A stretch of 64,000 nt of DNA from an uncultured Streptococcus sp. (lineage in GTDB: Bacteria; Bacillota; Bacilli; Lactobacillales; Streptococcaceae). Below are positions 36,332 to 44,499 of this stretch, one piece after another. A program made the translations under genes and the position numbers. Every line of letters starts with the position of its first letter. Within the stretch, counting starts at the first letter, position 1. The notes under the pieces are model-generated. The model saw nothing but the letters and a program-made list of their open reading frames with translations, was not told where the DNA came from and searched no databases. Location of the stretch: positions 1 to 64,000 of the forward strand of contig NZ_CABFMF010000077.1 of the NCBI RefSeq assembly GCF_901875575.1, read 5' to 3'.

Positions 36332-37840
36332 ATGTATTATGTAACTAAAACAAATTCAAAAGGGCAACCCTTATATCAAGTGGTTGAAAAGTACAAAGAT
36401 CCACTAACAGGAAAGTGGAAATCAGTAACTGTAAGTTATACTAAGAATACTAGTAGGGCGAGGAAACAAGCTGAAAGAGAGGTTCTTGATAAAATAGATA
36501 GACTAACTACTTCATTTGAAAGTCAGTATAGTCCTGAACTGATTACAACATTTGGAGAGTTAAAAGAAAATTGGTTTCAGACTTGGTGTGTCTCTGTTAA
36601 ACCACAAACAATTCAGAGAGAACTACTGGTTATGAAGCGTCTTGGGAAAATTATAGGAGATGATTTTTTGTTAGACAGGATTACTCCACTTCTGATGAAA
36701 AATAGTCTCAATAAATATTTAGAAATGTATGATGCATCGCCTTCAACAATGACTCATATAAAAAGTACTTGTAATAAGATTTTTAATCATGGTGTGTTAT
36801 ATAATGTCATTAAGTTTTCTCCAATGACTGCGGTAAAACTAGATATTTCACTAGAGAAAAGGCGTAAAGCAAAAGAAAGACATGATTCTAAATTTCTAGA
36901 AATCCATGAATTACATGCATTTTTTGATGTGTTACGCCAATGCAGAAATGCAAACTATTATGATCTTGCTATAGTATTGTTGCTTACAGGTATTCGAATT
37001 AGTGAAGCAGCATTTTTACCATCAGATATTGATTTTGAAAAAGGAATCTTGCATATTGATAAGGCACTTCAATATCATTGTTTAAAAGTTGAACAATTTC
37101 ATTTTGATACAACTAAAACACTCAATTCAATTAGAGAAGTAGCTTTGCCTGAAGCTGCAAGCGAAGCTATTAAAAGGACAATACAGAGAAATAAAGAGTT
37201 TGATACTTATATGGAGAAACATCCCTGTCCTGCTTTTACACATTCTGAAAGTGTATTTAGAACAGAATACGGCTCTCCAATAACATCAAGCACTTTTCGT
37301 CAAATTTTGAAACGAATAGAAGGAAAATTATTGACAAATTGTTTAAGTGACTATGGTTTTAAGTGGGTAAAACATGTTACTCCCCATTCGTTTAGGCATA
37401 TGCATATTAGTTACCTTCAAAGTAATGAGATGCACATAGCAGTGAAAGATATTATGACTAGAGTAGGACATGCTAACTTTGAGACAACAATGGGCTATAC
37501 ACATAATATAAATCGTTCACAAGAAAATACTGTAAATGCCTTAAATCAATTTGTAGAAAATCACAATTTCCATTTTGAAGAATTGAAAAGTTATACCTGT
37601 AAATATTCCAGAATGATTGAAAAATTCATTGAAACTAGTGATAATAGCAATAAAGTAGAATTAAGTGTTGATGAGTTCAAAGACTTGTTACATCTTAGTC
37701 CACGTTACTCACCTAAAAATATTGTTTCAAATTTACTATTAAAAATCAAAAAAGATATTGTCAAATACCACCCACAGTTTGATATAAAGATTGTGAAATC
37801 AAGTGAGAATCAAATAAGAGGTTTTTCCATTGCATGGTAG
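36332..37840 (+). CDS. Tyrosine-type integrase with a C-terminal extension
   Basis: The protein has 502 residues. The N-terminal part binds arm-type sites (YYVTKTNSKGQPLYQVVEKY) and is followed by a SAM-like core-binding domain. The catalytic domain has Arg 222 (LLTGIRISEA), His 352 and Arg 355 (PHSFRH) and the nucleophile Tyr 389 (TTMGYTH). Most integrases end soon after the tyrosine; this one continues for about 110 residues and contains VELSVDEFKDLLHLSPRYSP and QIRGFSIAW, which look like the winged helix of Rep_3 plasmid initiators. The gene ends 81 bases before rbgA, so it probably catalysed insertion there. Confidence 0.9.
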   Translation: MYYVTKTNSKGQPLYQVVEKYKDPLTGKWKSVTVSYTKNTSRARKQAEREVLDKIDRLTTSFESQYSPELITTFGELKENWFQTWCVSVKPQTIQRELLVMKRLGKIIGDDFLLDRITPLLMKNSLNKYLEMYDASPSTMTHIKSTCNKIFNHGVLYNVIKFSPMTAVKLDISLEKRRKAKERHDSKFLEIHELHAFFDVLRQCRNANYYDLAIVLLLTGIRISEAAFLPSDIDFEKGILHIDKALQYHCLKVEQFHFDTTKTLNSIREVALPEAASEAIKRTIQRNKEFDTYMEKHPCPAFTHSESVFRTEYGSPITSSTFRQILKRIEGKLLTNCLSDYGFKWVKHVTPHSFRHMHISYLQSNEMHIAVKDIMTRVGHANFETTMGYTHNINRSQENTVNALNQFVENHNFHFEELKSYTCKYSRMIEKFIETSDNSNKVELSVDEFKDLLHLSPRYSPKNIVSNLLLKIKKDIVKYHPQFDIKIVKSSENQIRGFSIAW

Positions 37841-37921
37841 TTTTGGTGTTCGCTTGGTGTTTAGACAATAGTAAAATAAAATAGGGGCTCTAAACCCTTG
37901 CTACGAAAGGAAAAAAACTCA
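37841..37921. other. Right junction of the integrative element, attR candidate
   Basis: These 81 bases separate the integrase stop from the rbgA start and mark the switch from accessory to core sequence. To my recollection, Tn5253 uses an attachment site of about 83 bp at rbgA. The exact core and the matching left copy cannot be defined here because the left end is outside the window. An AAAGGA ribosome site for rbgA lies within it. Confidence 0.4.
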
Positions 37922-38773
37922 ATGGCTACTATTCAATGGTTTCCTGGGCATATGTCTAAGGCTCGTCGACAGGTTCAGGAAAATTTAAAATTTGTTGATT
38001 TTGTGACAATTTTGGTTGATGCTCGTCTACCATTATCTAGTCAAAATCCTATGTTGACCAAGATTGTTGGCGATAAACCAAAACTCTTGATTTTAAACAA
38101 GGCTGACCTTGCTGATCCAGCTATGACTAAGGAATGGCGCCAGTATTTTGAATCTCAGGGCATTCAAACTCTTGCTATAAATTCAAAAGAACAAGTTACT
38201 GTAAAAGTCGTGACAGAGGCCGCTAAAAAACTCATGGCAGATAAGATTACTCGCCAAAAGGAACGTGGCATTCAGATTGAAACCTTGCGTACCATGATTA
38301 TCGGGATTCCAAACGCTGGTAAATCCACTCTTATGAACCGTTTAGCTGGTAAGAAAATTGCTGTTGTTGGAAACAAGCCAGGGGTCACAAAAGGGCAACA
38401 ATGGCTCAAAACCAACAAAGATTTGGAAATATTGGATACCCCTGGGATTCTTTGGCCTAAATTTGAAGATGAGTCAGTTGCTCTTAAGTTGGCATTAACA
38501 GGAGCTATTAAAGATCAGCTCCTTCCCATGGATGAAGTGACTATTTTTGGTCTCAATTATTTCAAAGAACATTATCCAGAAAAGCTGGCTGAACGCTTCA
38601 AACAAATGAATCTTGAAGAAGAAGCGCCTGTTATTATTATGGATATGACCCGTGCCCTCGGTTTCCGTGATGACTATGACCGATTCTACACTCTCTTCGT
38701 GAAGGAAGTCCGCGATGGTAAACTTGGTAACTATACCTTAGATACATTGGAAGACCTCAATGACGACGATTAA
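37922..38773 (+). CDS. rbgA: Ribosome biogenesis GTPase RbgA (YlqF)
   Basis: The protein has 283 residues. This circularly permuted GTPase carries the G4 motif LNKADL ahead of G1 (GIPNAGKST) and G3 (DTPG), as in YlqF. It helps late assembly of the 50S ribosomal subunit and is essential in Bacillus. The ATG at 37922 follows AAAGGA by eight bases; an in-frame TTG further upstream is not supported. It overlaps rnhB by 14 bases, the normal streptococcal pairing. The reading frame is intact despite the element inserted next to it. Confidence 0.95.
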   Translation: MATIQWFPGHMSKARRQVQENLKFVDFVTILVDARLPLSSQNPMLTKIVGDKPKLLILNKADLADPAMTKEWRQYFESQGIQTLAINSKEQVTVKVVTEAAKKLMADKITRQKERGIQIETLRTMIIGIPNAGKSTLMNRLAGKKIAVVGNKPGVTKGQQWLKTNKDLEILDTPGILWPKFEDESVALKLALTGAIKDQLLPMDEVTIFGLNYFKEHYPEKLAERFKQMNLEEEAPVIIMDMTRALGFRDDYDRFYTLFVKEVRDGKLGNYTLDTLEDLNDDD

Positions 38774-39539
38774 AGAAATTAAAGAACTCCTTGCTACAGT
38801 CAAGGAGTTAGATAGTCCTGTTTTTTTAGAACTCGAAAAGGATACTCGGTCTGGAGTTCAAAAGGAAATCAGCAAGCGTAAAAAAGCCATTCAAGCTGAA
38901 TTGGATGAGAATCTTCGCTTGGAAAATATGCTTACTTATGAAAAAGACCTTTATAAGCAAGGTTTGACCTTGATTGCAGGTGTTGATGAAGTAGGTCGTG
39001 GTCCTCTGGCTGGTCCAGTAGTGGCCGCAGCCGTTATTTTGCCTCAAGGTTGTAAAATTAAGGGCCTTAACGACAGTAAAAAAATCCCTAAAAAGAAACA
39101 TCTGGAGGTTTTCCAAGCTGTTCAAGACCAAGCCCTGTCAATCGGAATCGGAATCATAGACAATCAAGTCATTGACCAAGTCAATATCTATGAAGCGACC
39201 AAACTAGCCATGAAAGAAGCTATTTCTCAGTTAAGTCTACAACCTCAACACCTTTTGATAGATGCCATGAAACTAGACTTACCTATTTCTCAGACATCTA
39301 TCATCAAGGGAGATGCTAATTCCCTCTCTATCGCAGCGGCTTCAATCATCGCTAAGGTTACACGTGATGAACTCATGAAGGATTACGATAGTCAATTTCC
39401 TGGTTATGACTTTTCGGCGAATGCTGGCTATGGTACAGCAAAGCATTTGGAAGGTATTGAAAAACAGGGAATTACAGCTATTCATCGTTTAAGTTTTGAA
39501 CCCATAAAATCATTGGTTTCATCAAAGCAAAAAAGTTAG
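38760..39539 (+). CDS. rnhB: Ribonuclease HII
   Basis: The protein has 259 residues. The catalytic motif AGVDEVGRGPLAGPVVAAAV holds the conserved Asp-Glu pair, and NDSKK, LIDAM and AASIIAKVTRD supply the rest of the active site. An N-terminal extension of about 70 residues is normal for Gram-positive RnhB. It removes RNA from RNA-DNA hybrids and single ribonucleotides from DNA. It is coupled to rbgA by a 14-base overlap. Confidence 0.95.
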   Translation: MTTIKEIKELLATVKELDSPVFLELEKDTRSGVQKEISKRKKAIQAELDENLRLENMLTYEKDLYKQGLTLIAGVDEVGRGPLAGPVVAAAVILPQGCKIKGLNDSKKIPKKKHLEVFQAVQDQALSIGIGIIDNQVIDQVNIYEATKLAMKEAISQLSLQPQHLLIDAMKLDLPISQTSIIKGDANSLSIAAASIIAKVTRDELMKDYDSQFPGYDFSANAGYGTAKHLEGIEKQGITAIHRLSFEPIKSLVSSKQKS

Positions 39540-39554
39540 GTTAAGGAAATAACA

Positions 39555-41105
39555 ATGGAAGAACAGACGGAAATAATCCGCTCTAAAAAAGAATTTGCCT
39601 TTGCATCCAGTACCATATTAGCCCAAGTAGGAAGAGGAGTTATGGTCGGCCTTGTTGTCGGCATGATTGTTGGATCATTTCGATTTTTAATCGAAAAAGG
39701 TTTCCACTTTATTCAAGGACTTTATCGAGATCAAGCAAACCTAATACCTAATTTGTTTATAATTGGATTTTTGTATCTGATCATTTCCTTACTTAGTGCC
39801 AAACTAACTACATCAGAAAAGGATATTAAGGGATCAGGAATCCCTCAAGTTGAAGCTGAATTAAAAGGGCTTATGTCTTTGAACTGGTGGAGTGTTCTTT
39901 GGAAAAAGTATCTTCTTGGTACAGTAGCAATTGCTAGCGGATTGATGTTAGGTCGTGAAGGTCCCAGTATTCAATTAGGAGCAGTTGGTGGAAAAGGAAT
40001 TGCAAAATGGCTCAAATCAAGCCCTGTAGAAGAGCGCTCTTTAATCGCTAGTGGAGCTGCTGCAGGTCTAGCTGCTGCCTTTAATGCTCCCATTGCGGGA
40101 CTCCTATTTGTAGTAGAAGAAGTCTACCATCATTTCTCACGCTTTTTCTGGGTTTCCACTCTAGCAGCCAGTCTCGTAGCAAACTTTGTTTCTCTACTCA
40201 TATTTGGCCTAACACCTGTACTGGATATGCCAGATAATATTCCTCTCATGACCCTGGATCAGTATTGGATTTACCTCCTTATGGGAATTTTTCTAGGACT
40301 TTCTGGTTTTCTTTATGAAAAAGCTGTACTTAATGTTGGCAGAGTTTATGATTGGATTGGTCAAAAAATCCGTTTGGATAGAGCGTATTATCCAATTCTA
40401 GCCTTCATTCTCATCATACCAGTCGGCATCTTCTTACCCCAAATTCTTGGTGGTGGAAATCAACTTGTCCTGTCTCTAACTAGTCAAAATTTTAGTTTTC
40501 AAGTCTTATTAGCATACTTTATCATCCGCTTTGTTTGGAGCATGATTAGTTATGGAAGTGGCCTTCCAGGAGGAATTTTCCTACCAATTTTGGCGCTTGG
40601 TTCCTTACTTGGTGCCCTAGTTGGTGTTATTTGTGTCAATCTTGGGCTTGTAAGTCAAGAGCAGTTTCCTATCTTTGTCATTCTAGGAATGAGTGGCTAT
40701 TTTGGAGCAATATCTAAGGCCCCCTTAACCGCTATGATACTCGTAACTGAGATGGTAGGAGATATTCGCAACCTCATGCCCCTTGGACTAGTAACACTAG
40801 TTGCCTACATCATCATGGATTTACTTAAAGGTGCGCCCGTATATGAAGCCATGCTCGAAAAAATGCTACCAGAAGAAGCGTCGGATGAAGGAGAAGTCAC
40901 CCTCATTGAAATCCCTGTATCAGACAAAATCGCTGGAAAACAAGTACACGAACTCAACCTACCACACAATGTCCTCATCACAACCCAAGTTCATAACGGC
41001 AAGAGCCAAACAGTTAACGGCTCAACCAGAATGTATCTCGGTGATATGATTCATCTGGTTATTCCAAAAAGTGAAATTGGAAAAGTCAAAGATTTGTTAT
41101 TGTAG
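39555..41105 (+). CDS. ClC-family chloride channel/transporter with TrkA_C domain
   Basis: The protein has 516 residues with about 10-12 hydrophobic helices. The selectivity motifs GSGIPQVE, GREGPSIQLG (with the gating Glu) and GLPGGIFLP are all present. The last 75 residues, from about 440, form a soluble TrkA_C-like domain (IPVSDKIAGKQVHELNLP). It moves chloride, perhaps in exchange for protons. It follows rnhB by 15 bases, likely co-transcribed. Confidence 0.92.
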   Translation: MEEQTEIIRSKKEFAFASSTILAQVGRGVMVGLVVGMIVGSFRFLIEKGFHFIQGLYRDQANLIPNLFIIGFLYLIISLLSAKLTTSEKDIKGSGIPQVEAELKGLMSLNWWSVLWKKYLLGTVAIASGLMLGREGPSIQLGAVGGKGIAKWLKSSPVEERSLIASGAAAGLAAAFNAPIAGLLFVVEEVYHHFSRFFWVSTLAASLVANFVSLLIFGLTPVLDMPDNIPLMTLDQYWIYLLMGIFLGLSGFLYEKAVLNVGRVYDWIGQKIRLDRAYYPILAFILIIPVGIFLPQILGGGNQLVLSLTSQNFSFQVLLAYFIIRFVWSMISYGSGLPGGIFLPILALGSLLGALVGVICVNLGLVSQEQFPIFVILGMSGYFGAISKAPLTAMILVTEMVGDIRNLMPLGLVTLVAYIIMDLLKGAPVYEAMLEKMLPEEASDEGEVTLIEIPVSDKIAGKQVHELNLPHNVLITTQVHNGKSQTVNGSTRMYLGDMIHLVIPKSEIGKVKDLLL

Positions 41106-41163
41106 GAGTTTTTACATAATTTATGTTATGTAAAAATAAACTTCTTAATTAAATATATTAGAA

Positions 41164-41197
41164 AACCGGTTCTCAGCAATGAGATCGGTTATTTTTT
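41164..41197 (+). terminator. Rho-independent terminator after the ClC gene
   Basis: AACCGGTTCTCA pairs with TGAGATCGGTT around a GCAA loop and is followed by ATTTTTT. It closes the rbgA-rnhB-ClC operon. A smaller hairpin (TTTTACATAA with TTATGTAAAA, 41110-41136) lies directly after the ClC stop. Confidence 0.8.
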
Positions 41198-41327
41198 ACA
41201 GATAAGATATTTCACATACAAATAATTGAACTTTGGTAAAAATAAGACTATAATCAAGTTAGGAATGATAAAGCATAAAGCTAGAAAGGAGTTTACTGTA
41301 TCAAATCTTTACAGTAAGATTAAAATC

Positions 41328-41522
41328 ATGAAAAAGAAAACAATAGCAATTATACAATATATTTTGTATCTCATAGCTCCTTATATAGCTCTTCAGTTAT
41401 GTAGAATGAACAGAAGTATCGTTACTGATAATCTCTTTTTTATTTTCCTTATTCTGTTAACTATTTCATTCTGGTTTAGTATTTGGAAACTAGAAAAAGC
41501 ACTAGCTAATGATTCACAATGA
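41328..41522 (+). CDS. Small membrane protein of unknown function
   Basis: The protein has 64 residues from the ATG at 41328 and two membrane segments (about 6-23 and 36-54). I do not recognise a family. Start choice is uncertain: the frame is open further upstream, and AAAGGAG at 41285-41291 is separated from this ATG by a small hairpin (TTACTGTA 41292-41299 with TACAGTAA 41309-41316), so translation could be controlled or could start elsewhere. Confidence 0.45.
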   Translation: MKKKTIAIIQYILYLIAPYIALQLCRMNRSIVTDNLFFIFLILLTISFWFSIWKLEKALANDSQ

Positions 41523-41618
41523 AACTCCAAAAAAACTGGAAATTTTTGTACTTTTCCCTAGATAGTGATTAAACCCTTGATACGACTGAGTTTAAGGCCT
41601 AATGTACACTCTTTGAAA

Positions 41619-41717
41619 AATGTACTTTATAATTGAAATGTACTTTATTTTAAGGTGAGATAAAGTACATTTTTTGATCTAGTAGCTAGATGTATTTTGA
41701 AGTTTAGTAAAATACAT
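41619..41717. repeat. Cluster of palindromic TGTA(C/T)TTT repeats before dif/xerS
   Basis: AATGTACTTTAT occurs twice in direct orientation (41619-41630, 41637-41648) and once inverted (41660-41671), giving a perfect 12- to 13-bp hairpin followed by T residues. A related hairpin pairs TGTATTTT (41691-41698) with AAAATACA (41709-41716). The rest of 41523-41799 shows no gene. Part may be a terminator for the small membrane protein; part may be protein-binding sites. Confidence 0.6.
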
Positions 41718-41799
41718 TTTCACTAAAATGCACATTAAAAAATTTTTAGCTATTCTAAGATCCAAAGTCTTTTTTATTACTTCTAAAAATCTCTATAAC

Positions 41800-41830
41800 A
41801 TCTTTCCGAAAAACTATAATTTTCTTGAAA
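41800..41830 (+). other. dif_SL: dif_SL-type chromosome dimer resolution site
   Basis: The sequence ATCTTTCCGAAAAACTATAA followed by TTTTCTTGAAA matches my memory of dif_SL, the atypical dif site of streptococci and lactococci used by the single recombinase XerS. It lies about 50 bases before the xerS start, exactly where dif_SL is found in these genera. It marks the replication terminus, and gene orientation switches here. Confidence 0.88.
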
Positions 41831-41853
41831 AATATATAGGTCTATGCTATACT
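41825..41853 (+). promoter_or_regulatory. xerS promoter overlapping the right arm of dif_SL
   Basis: TTGAAA (41825-41830) and TATACT (41848-41853) are 17 bases apart. The -35 box is part of the right arm of the dif_SL site, so XerS binding to dif could block its own promoter. Confidence 0.65.
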
Positions 41854-41881
41854 ACTAGTAGACTTATTTATGGAGAAAATC

Positions 41882-42952
41882 ATGAAACGTGAGATTTTAC
41901 TGGAACGAATCGACAAACTAAAACAAATCATGCCCTGGTATGTTCTGGAATACTACCAATCTAAGCTTGCTGTGCCCTACAGTTTTACGACCTTGTACGA
42001 GTACCTTAAGGAATATGACCGTTTTTTTAACTGGGTTTTGGAGTCTGATATTTCAAAAGCTGATAAAATGTCTGATATTCCTTTATCCGTGTTGGAAAAT
42101 CTAACCAAAAAAGATATGGAATCCTTTATTCTCTATCTACGTGAACGTCCATTACTAAATGCCAATACAACTAAGCAAGGCGTCTCTCAAACAACCATCA
42201 ATCGAACTTTGTCAGCACTTTCTAGTCTTTACAAGTATCTGACCGAGGAAGTTGAAAATGATCAAGGAGAGCCTTATTTTTATCGTAATGTAATGAAGAA
42301 AGTTTCAACTAAAAAAAAGAAAGAAACCCTTGCCGCTAGAGCTGAAAACATCAAGCAAAAACTTTTTCTAGGTGATGAAACTGAAGGTTTCCTTACCTAT
42401 ATAGACCAAGAGTATCCTAACGAGTTGTCAAATCGCGCACTCTCATCTTTTAATAAAAATAAAGAACGAGATTTGGCCATTATTGCCCTTCTACTGGCTT
42501 CAGGTGTCCGCTTGTCAGAAGCAGTTAATCTAGATCTAAAAGACCTGAATCTTAAGATGATGGTCATTGATGTCATTCGAAAAGGTGGAAAACGAGACTC
42601 TGTTAACGTTGCTGCCTTTGCTAAACCTTATCTAGAAAACTATCTCTCAATAAGAAGTCAGCGTTATCAGACTGAAAAAACAGATACAGCCCTTTTTTTG
42701 ACTCTATACCGTGGAATTCCAAATCGAATTGATGCTTCTAGTGTTGAAAAAATGGTCGCTAAGTATTCTGAGAACTTTAAAGTACGTGTCACACCCCACA
42801 AACTCCGACATACACTAGCAACTAGGCTCTATGATGCGACCAAATCTCAAGTATTAGTCAGTCACCAGCTAGGTCACGCAAGTACTCAAGTCACTGACCT
42901 CTATACTCATATCGTCAATGATGAGCAAAAAAATGCTTTAGACAGCCTATAA
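41882..42952 (+). CDS. xerS: Tyrosine recombinase XerS
   Basis: The protein has 356 residues, the XerS length. The catalytic residues are in place: Arg in LLLASGVRLSEAVNL, His and Arg in TPHKLRHTLAT, His in VSHQLGHASTQ, and the nucleophile Tyr in TDLYTHI. It resolves chromosome dimers at the adjacent dif_SL site during division, working with FtsK. The ATG at 41882 has GGAG six bases upstream; an ATG at 41870 overlaps that ribosome site. Confidence 0.95.
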   Translation: MKREILLERIDKLKQIMPWYVLEYYQSKLAVPYSFTTLYEYLKEYDRFFNWVLESDISKADKMSDIPLSVLENLTKKDMESFILYLRERPLLNANTTKQGVSQTTINRTLSALSSLYKYLTEEVENDQGEPYFYRNVMKKVSTKKKKETLAARAENIKQKLFLGDETEGFLTYIDQEYPNELSNRALSSFNKNKERDLAIIALLLASGVRLSEAVNLDLKDLNLKMMVIDVIRKGGKRDSVNVAAFAKPYLENYLSIRSQRYQTEKTDTALFLTLYRGIPNRIDASSVEKMVAKYSENFKVRVTPHKLRHTLATRLYDATKSQVLVSHQLGHASTQVTDLYTHIVNDEQKNALDSL

Positions 42953-43018
42953 TTTTACATAAATTATATTATGTAAATATTTCCTAAAGAAAGCTGGGTA
43001 ACTAGTCTTTAAAATCAT

Positions 43019-43065
43019 AAAACGCATAATACCAGGTCTTGAAAAAACTTGATATTATGCGTTTT
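43019..43065. terminator. Bidirectional terminator between xerS and the MATE gene
   Basis: AAAACGCATAATA (43019-43031) pairs exactly with TATTATGCGTTTT (43053-43065), with additional inner pairing. Flanked by A and T runs, it can stop transcription of the two converging genes in both directions. Confidence 0.85.
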
Positions 43066-43114
43066 GTTATGAATTTTTTTTATTCATTCTCTATTAAAAT
43101 AGATTTTATTAATT

Positions 43115-44458
43115 TTAAGAACTGACTTTTTTCATCACAACTTGTAGGCGCCATTCATATAATAGACCTGTTATCACTAAACTTACGATCAAACCAATCC
43201 AATAGCCGTATGCGCCTAGATCGGTTAGCTGGTCTAGCATAAAGCCGAGTGGAATAGAGATGCCCCAGTAGCCAATTAAACCCAAGTAAAAAGGAACCAC
43301 AGTATCCTTATATCCTCTTAAAATACCTTGAAGAGGAGCTGCAAAGGTATCAGCTAACTGAAAGAACAGGCTGTAAGTTAAGAATACTGCTGTTGTTTCT
43401 ATAAATTTCAGATCATTTCCATATAAACTAGCTACATTATCTCTAAAAATATAGAGGAAGGACAAGGTAAAAGCTGCAAAAACAAGAGCTACACTTCTTC
43501 CTATATGAATAAATTTTTTTGCATCTTGGAATCGTTTAGCTCCAAGTTCGTAAGATACAACAATCGCCATGGCGGAAGAAATACTCATAGGAAAGGCGTA
43601 CATGAGTGTTGAAAAGTTCATAGCAGATTGATGACTGGCTATAATGAGCGATGAAAATTTAGCCATCAACAAACCAACTACAGAGAAAACAGCTACTTCA
43701 GCAAAAACTGTTCCTCCTATTGGCAAACCAAGTCTGACACCTTCCTTCATTCTTTCAAAATCAAGGGGAATGATTTTGGAAAATTGATATTCCTTCAGCT
43801 TCTTATTCTTTATCAAAATGAAAATTGAAATGGCTAGAAGGCACCAATAAGCTAGAGATGTTCCTAAACCAGCTCCTGCTCCTCCTAACTCAGGCAAGCC
43901 AAAAACTCCATAAATCAAGAGATAGTTAAAGCCACTATTTAGAGGCAGTAACAAAAGCATCAGATACATGGAAAGTTTTGTGAATCCTAAGGAATCCAAC
44001 AAGGAACGGATAACACTAAAAAGTAAGAGAGGAATAATACCAATCGCTAAAAACTGTAAGTAGTATATAGCTACTGCGGCTACCTTTGGTTCTAAGCCAA
44101 TATGATTTAAAATTGGTGGTGCTAGGAAAATCACCAATCCAAATAAGAAGATAGAAAGTCCTAAAGCTATGTAAATAAACTGATAAAAATCAGAAGCAAC
44201 TTCTTCCTTTTTTCCTCTCCCTAAATTGTGTCCAATAATGGGAATCATAGCATAGACGATACCTGTCAAAAATGTGAAAAAAGGATTCCATAAACTAGTT
44301 GCTGTAGAGACACCAGCCAAATCCATGGTATTGTATTGACCAGTCATAGTGGTATCTACAAAGGAAGCGGAATAATTGGCAAATTGATAAATCAGGATAG
44401 GGAAGAATATCTTAAGAAATAAGATAAACTTTTCTTTAAAACGATGAGTTGGATACAT
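43115..44458 (-). CDS. MATE-family multidrug/cation exporter
   Basis: The protein has 447 residues with about twelve hydrophobic helices. The N-terminal region FPILIYQFANYSASFVDTTM and the glycine-rich loop GLPELGGAGAGLGTSLAYW are typical of MATE transporters, which expel cationic drugs using sodium or proton gradients. It is not the recA-linked dinF gene, since the neighbours differ. It stands alone, reading towards the terminator shared with xerS. Confidence 0.88.
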   Translation of the reverse strand: MYPTHRFKEKFILFLKIFFPILIYQFANYSASFVDTTMTGQYNTMDLAGVSTATSLWNPFFTFLTGIVYAMIPIIGHNLGRGKKEEVASDFYQFIYIALGLSIFLFGLVIFLAPPILNHIGLEPKVAAVAIYYLQFLAIGIIPLLLFSVIRSLLDSLGFTKLSMYLMLLLLPLNSGFNYLLIYGVFGLPELGGAGAGLGTSLAYWCLLAISIFILIKNKKLKEYQFSKIIPLDFERMKEGVRLGLPIGGTVFAEVAVFSVVGLLMAKFSSLIIASHQSAMNFSTLMYAFPMSISSAMAIVVSYELGAKRFQDAKKFIHIGRSVALVFAAFTLSFLYIFRDNVASLYGNDLKFIETTAVFLTYSLFFQLADTFAAPLQGILRGYKDTVVPFYLGLIGYWGISIPLGFMLDQLTDLGAYGYWIGLIVSLVITGLLYEWRLQVVMKKVSS

Positions 44459-44499
44459 AAAAAGTCTCTATTCTTTAACATTATAGAGCAGGGTTCCAA

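Larger units (their letters stand above)
1..37921. mobile_element. Integrative element carrying the NRPS operon (left end outside window)
   Basis: This stretch combines a pezT gene, decayed insertion sequences, a 30-kb NRPS operon, MobC-like proteins, a relaxase, an excisionase-like protein and a tyrosine integrase whose stop lies 81 bases before the rbgA start codon. Everything to the right is core streptococcal sequence. The block is visibly richer in A+T than rbgA and beyond. From memory, Tn5253-type elements insert at rbgA, so the right attachment site is expected around the start of that gene. No type IV secretion genes are present in the window, so it is either mobilisable in trans or continues to the left. 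The left end and its att repeat were not found. The outer boundary is inferred; the gene content is directly seen. Confidence 0.7.

Noticed and set aside
1..37921. Prophage
   Set aside because: Apart from the integrase, XRE and excisionase-like genes there are no phage structural, packaging or lysis genes; relaxase and MobC point to a mobilisable element.
43115..44458. Naming the MATE transporter dinF
   Set aside because: dinF in this group lies with recA and lytA; those neighbours are absent, so only the family name is given.
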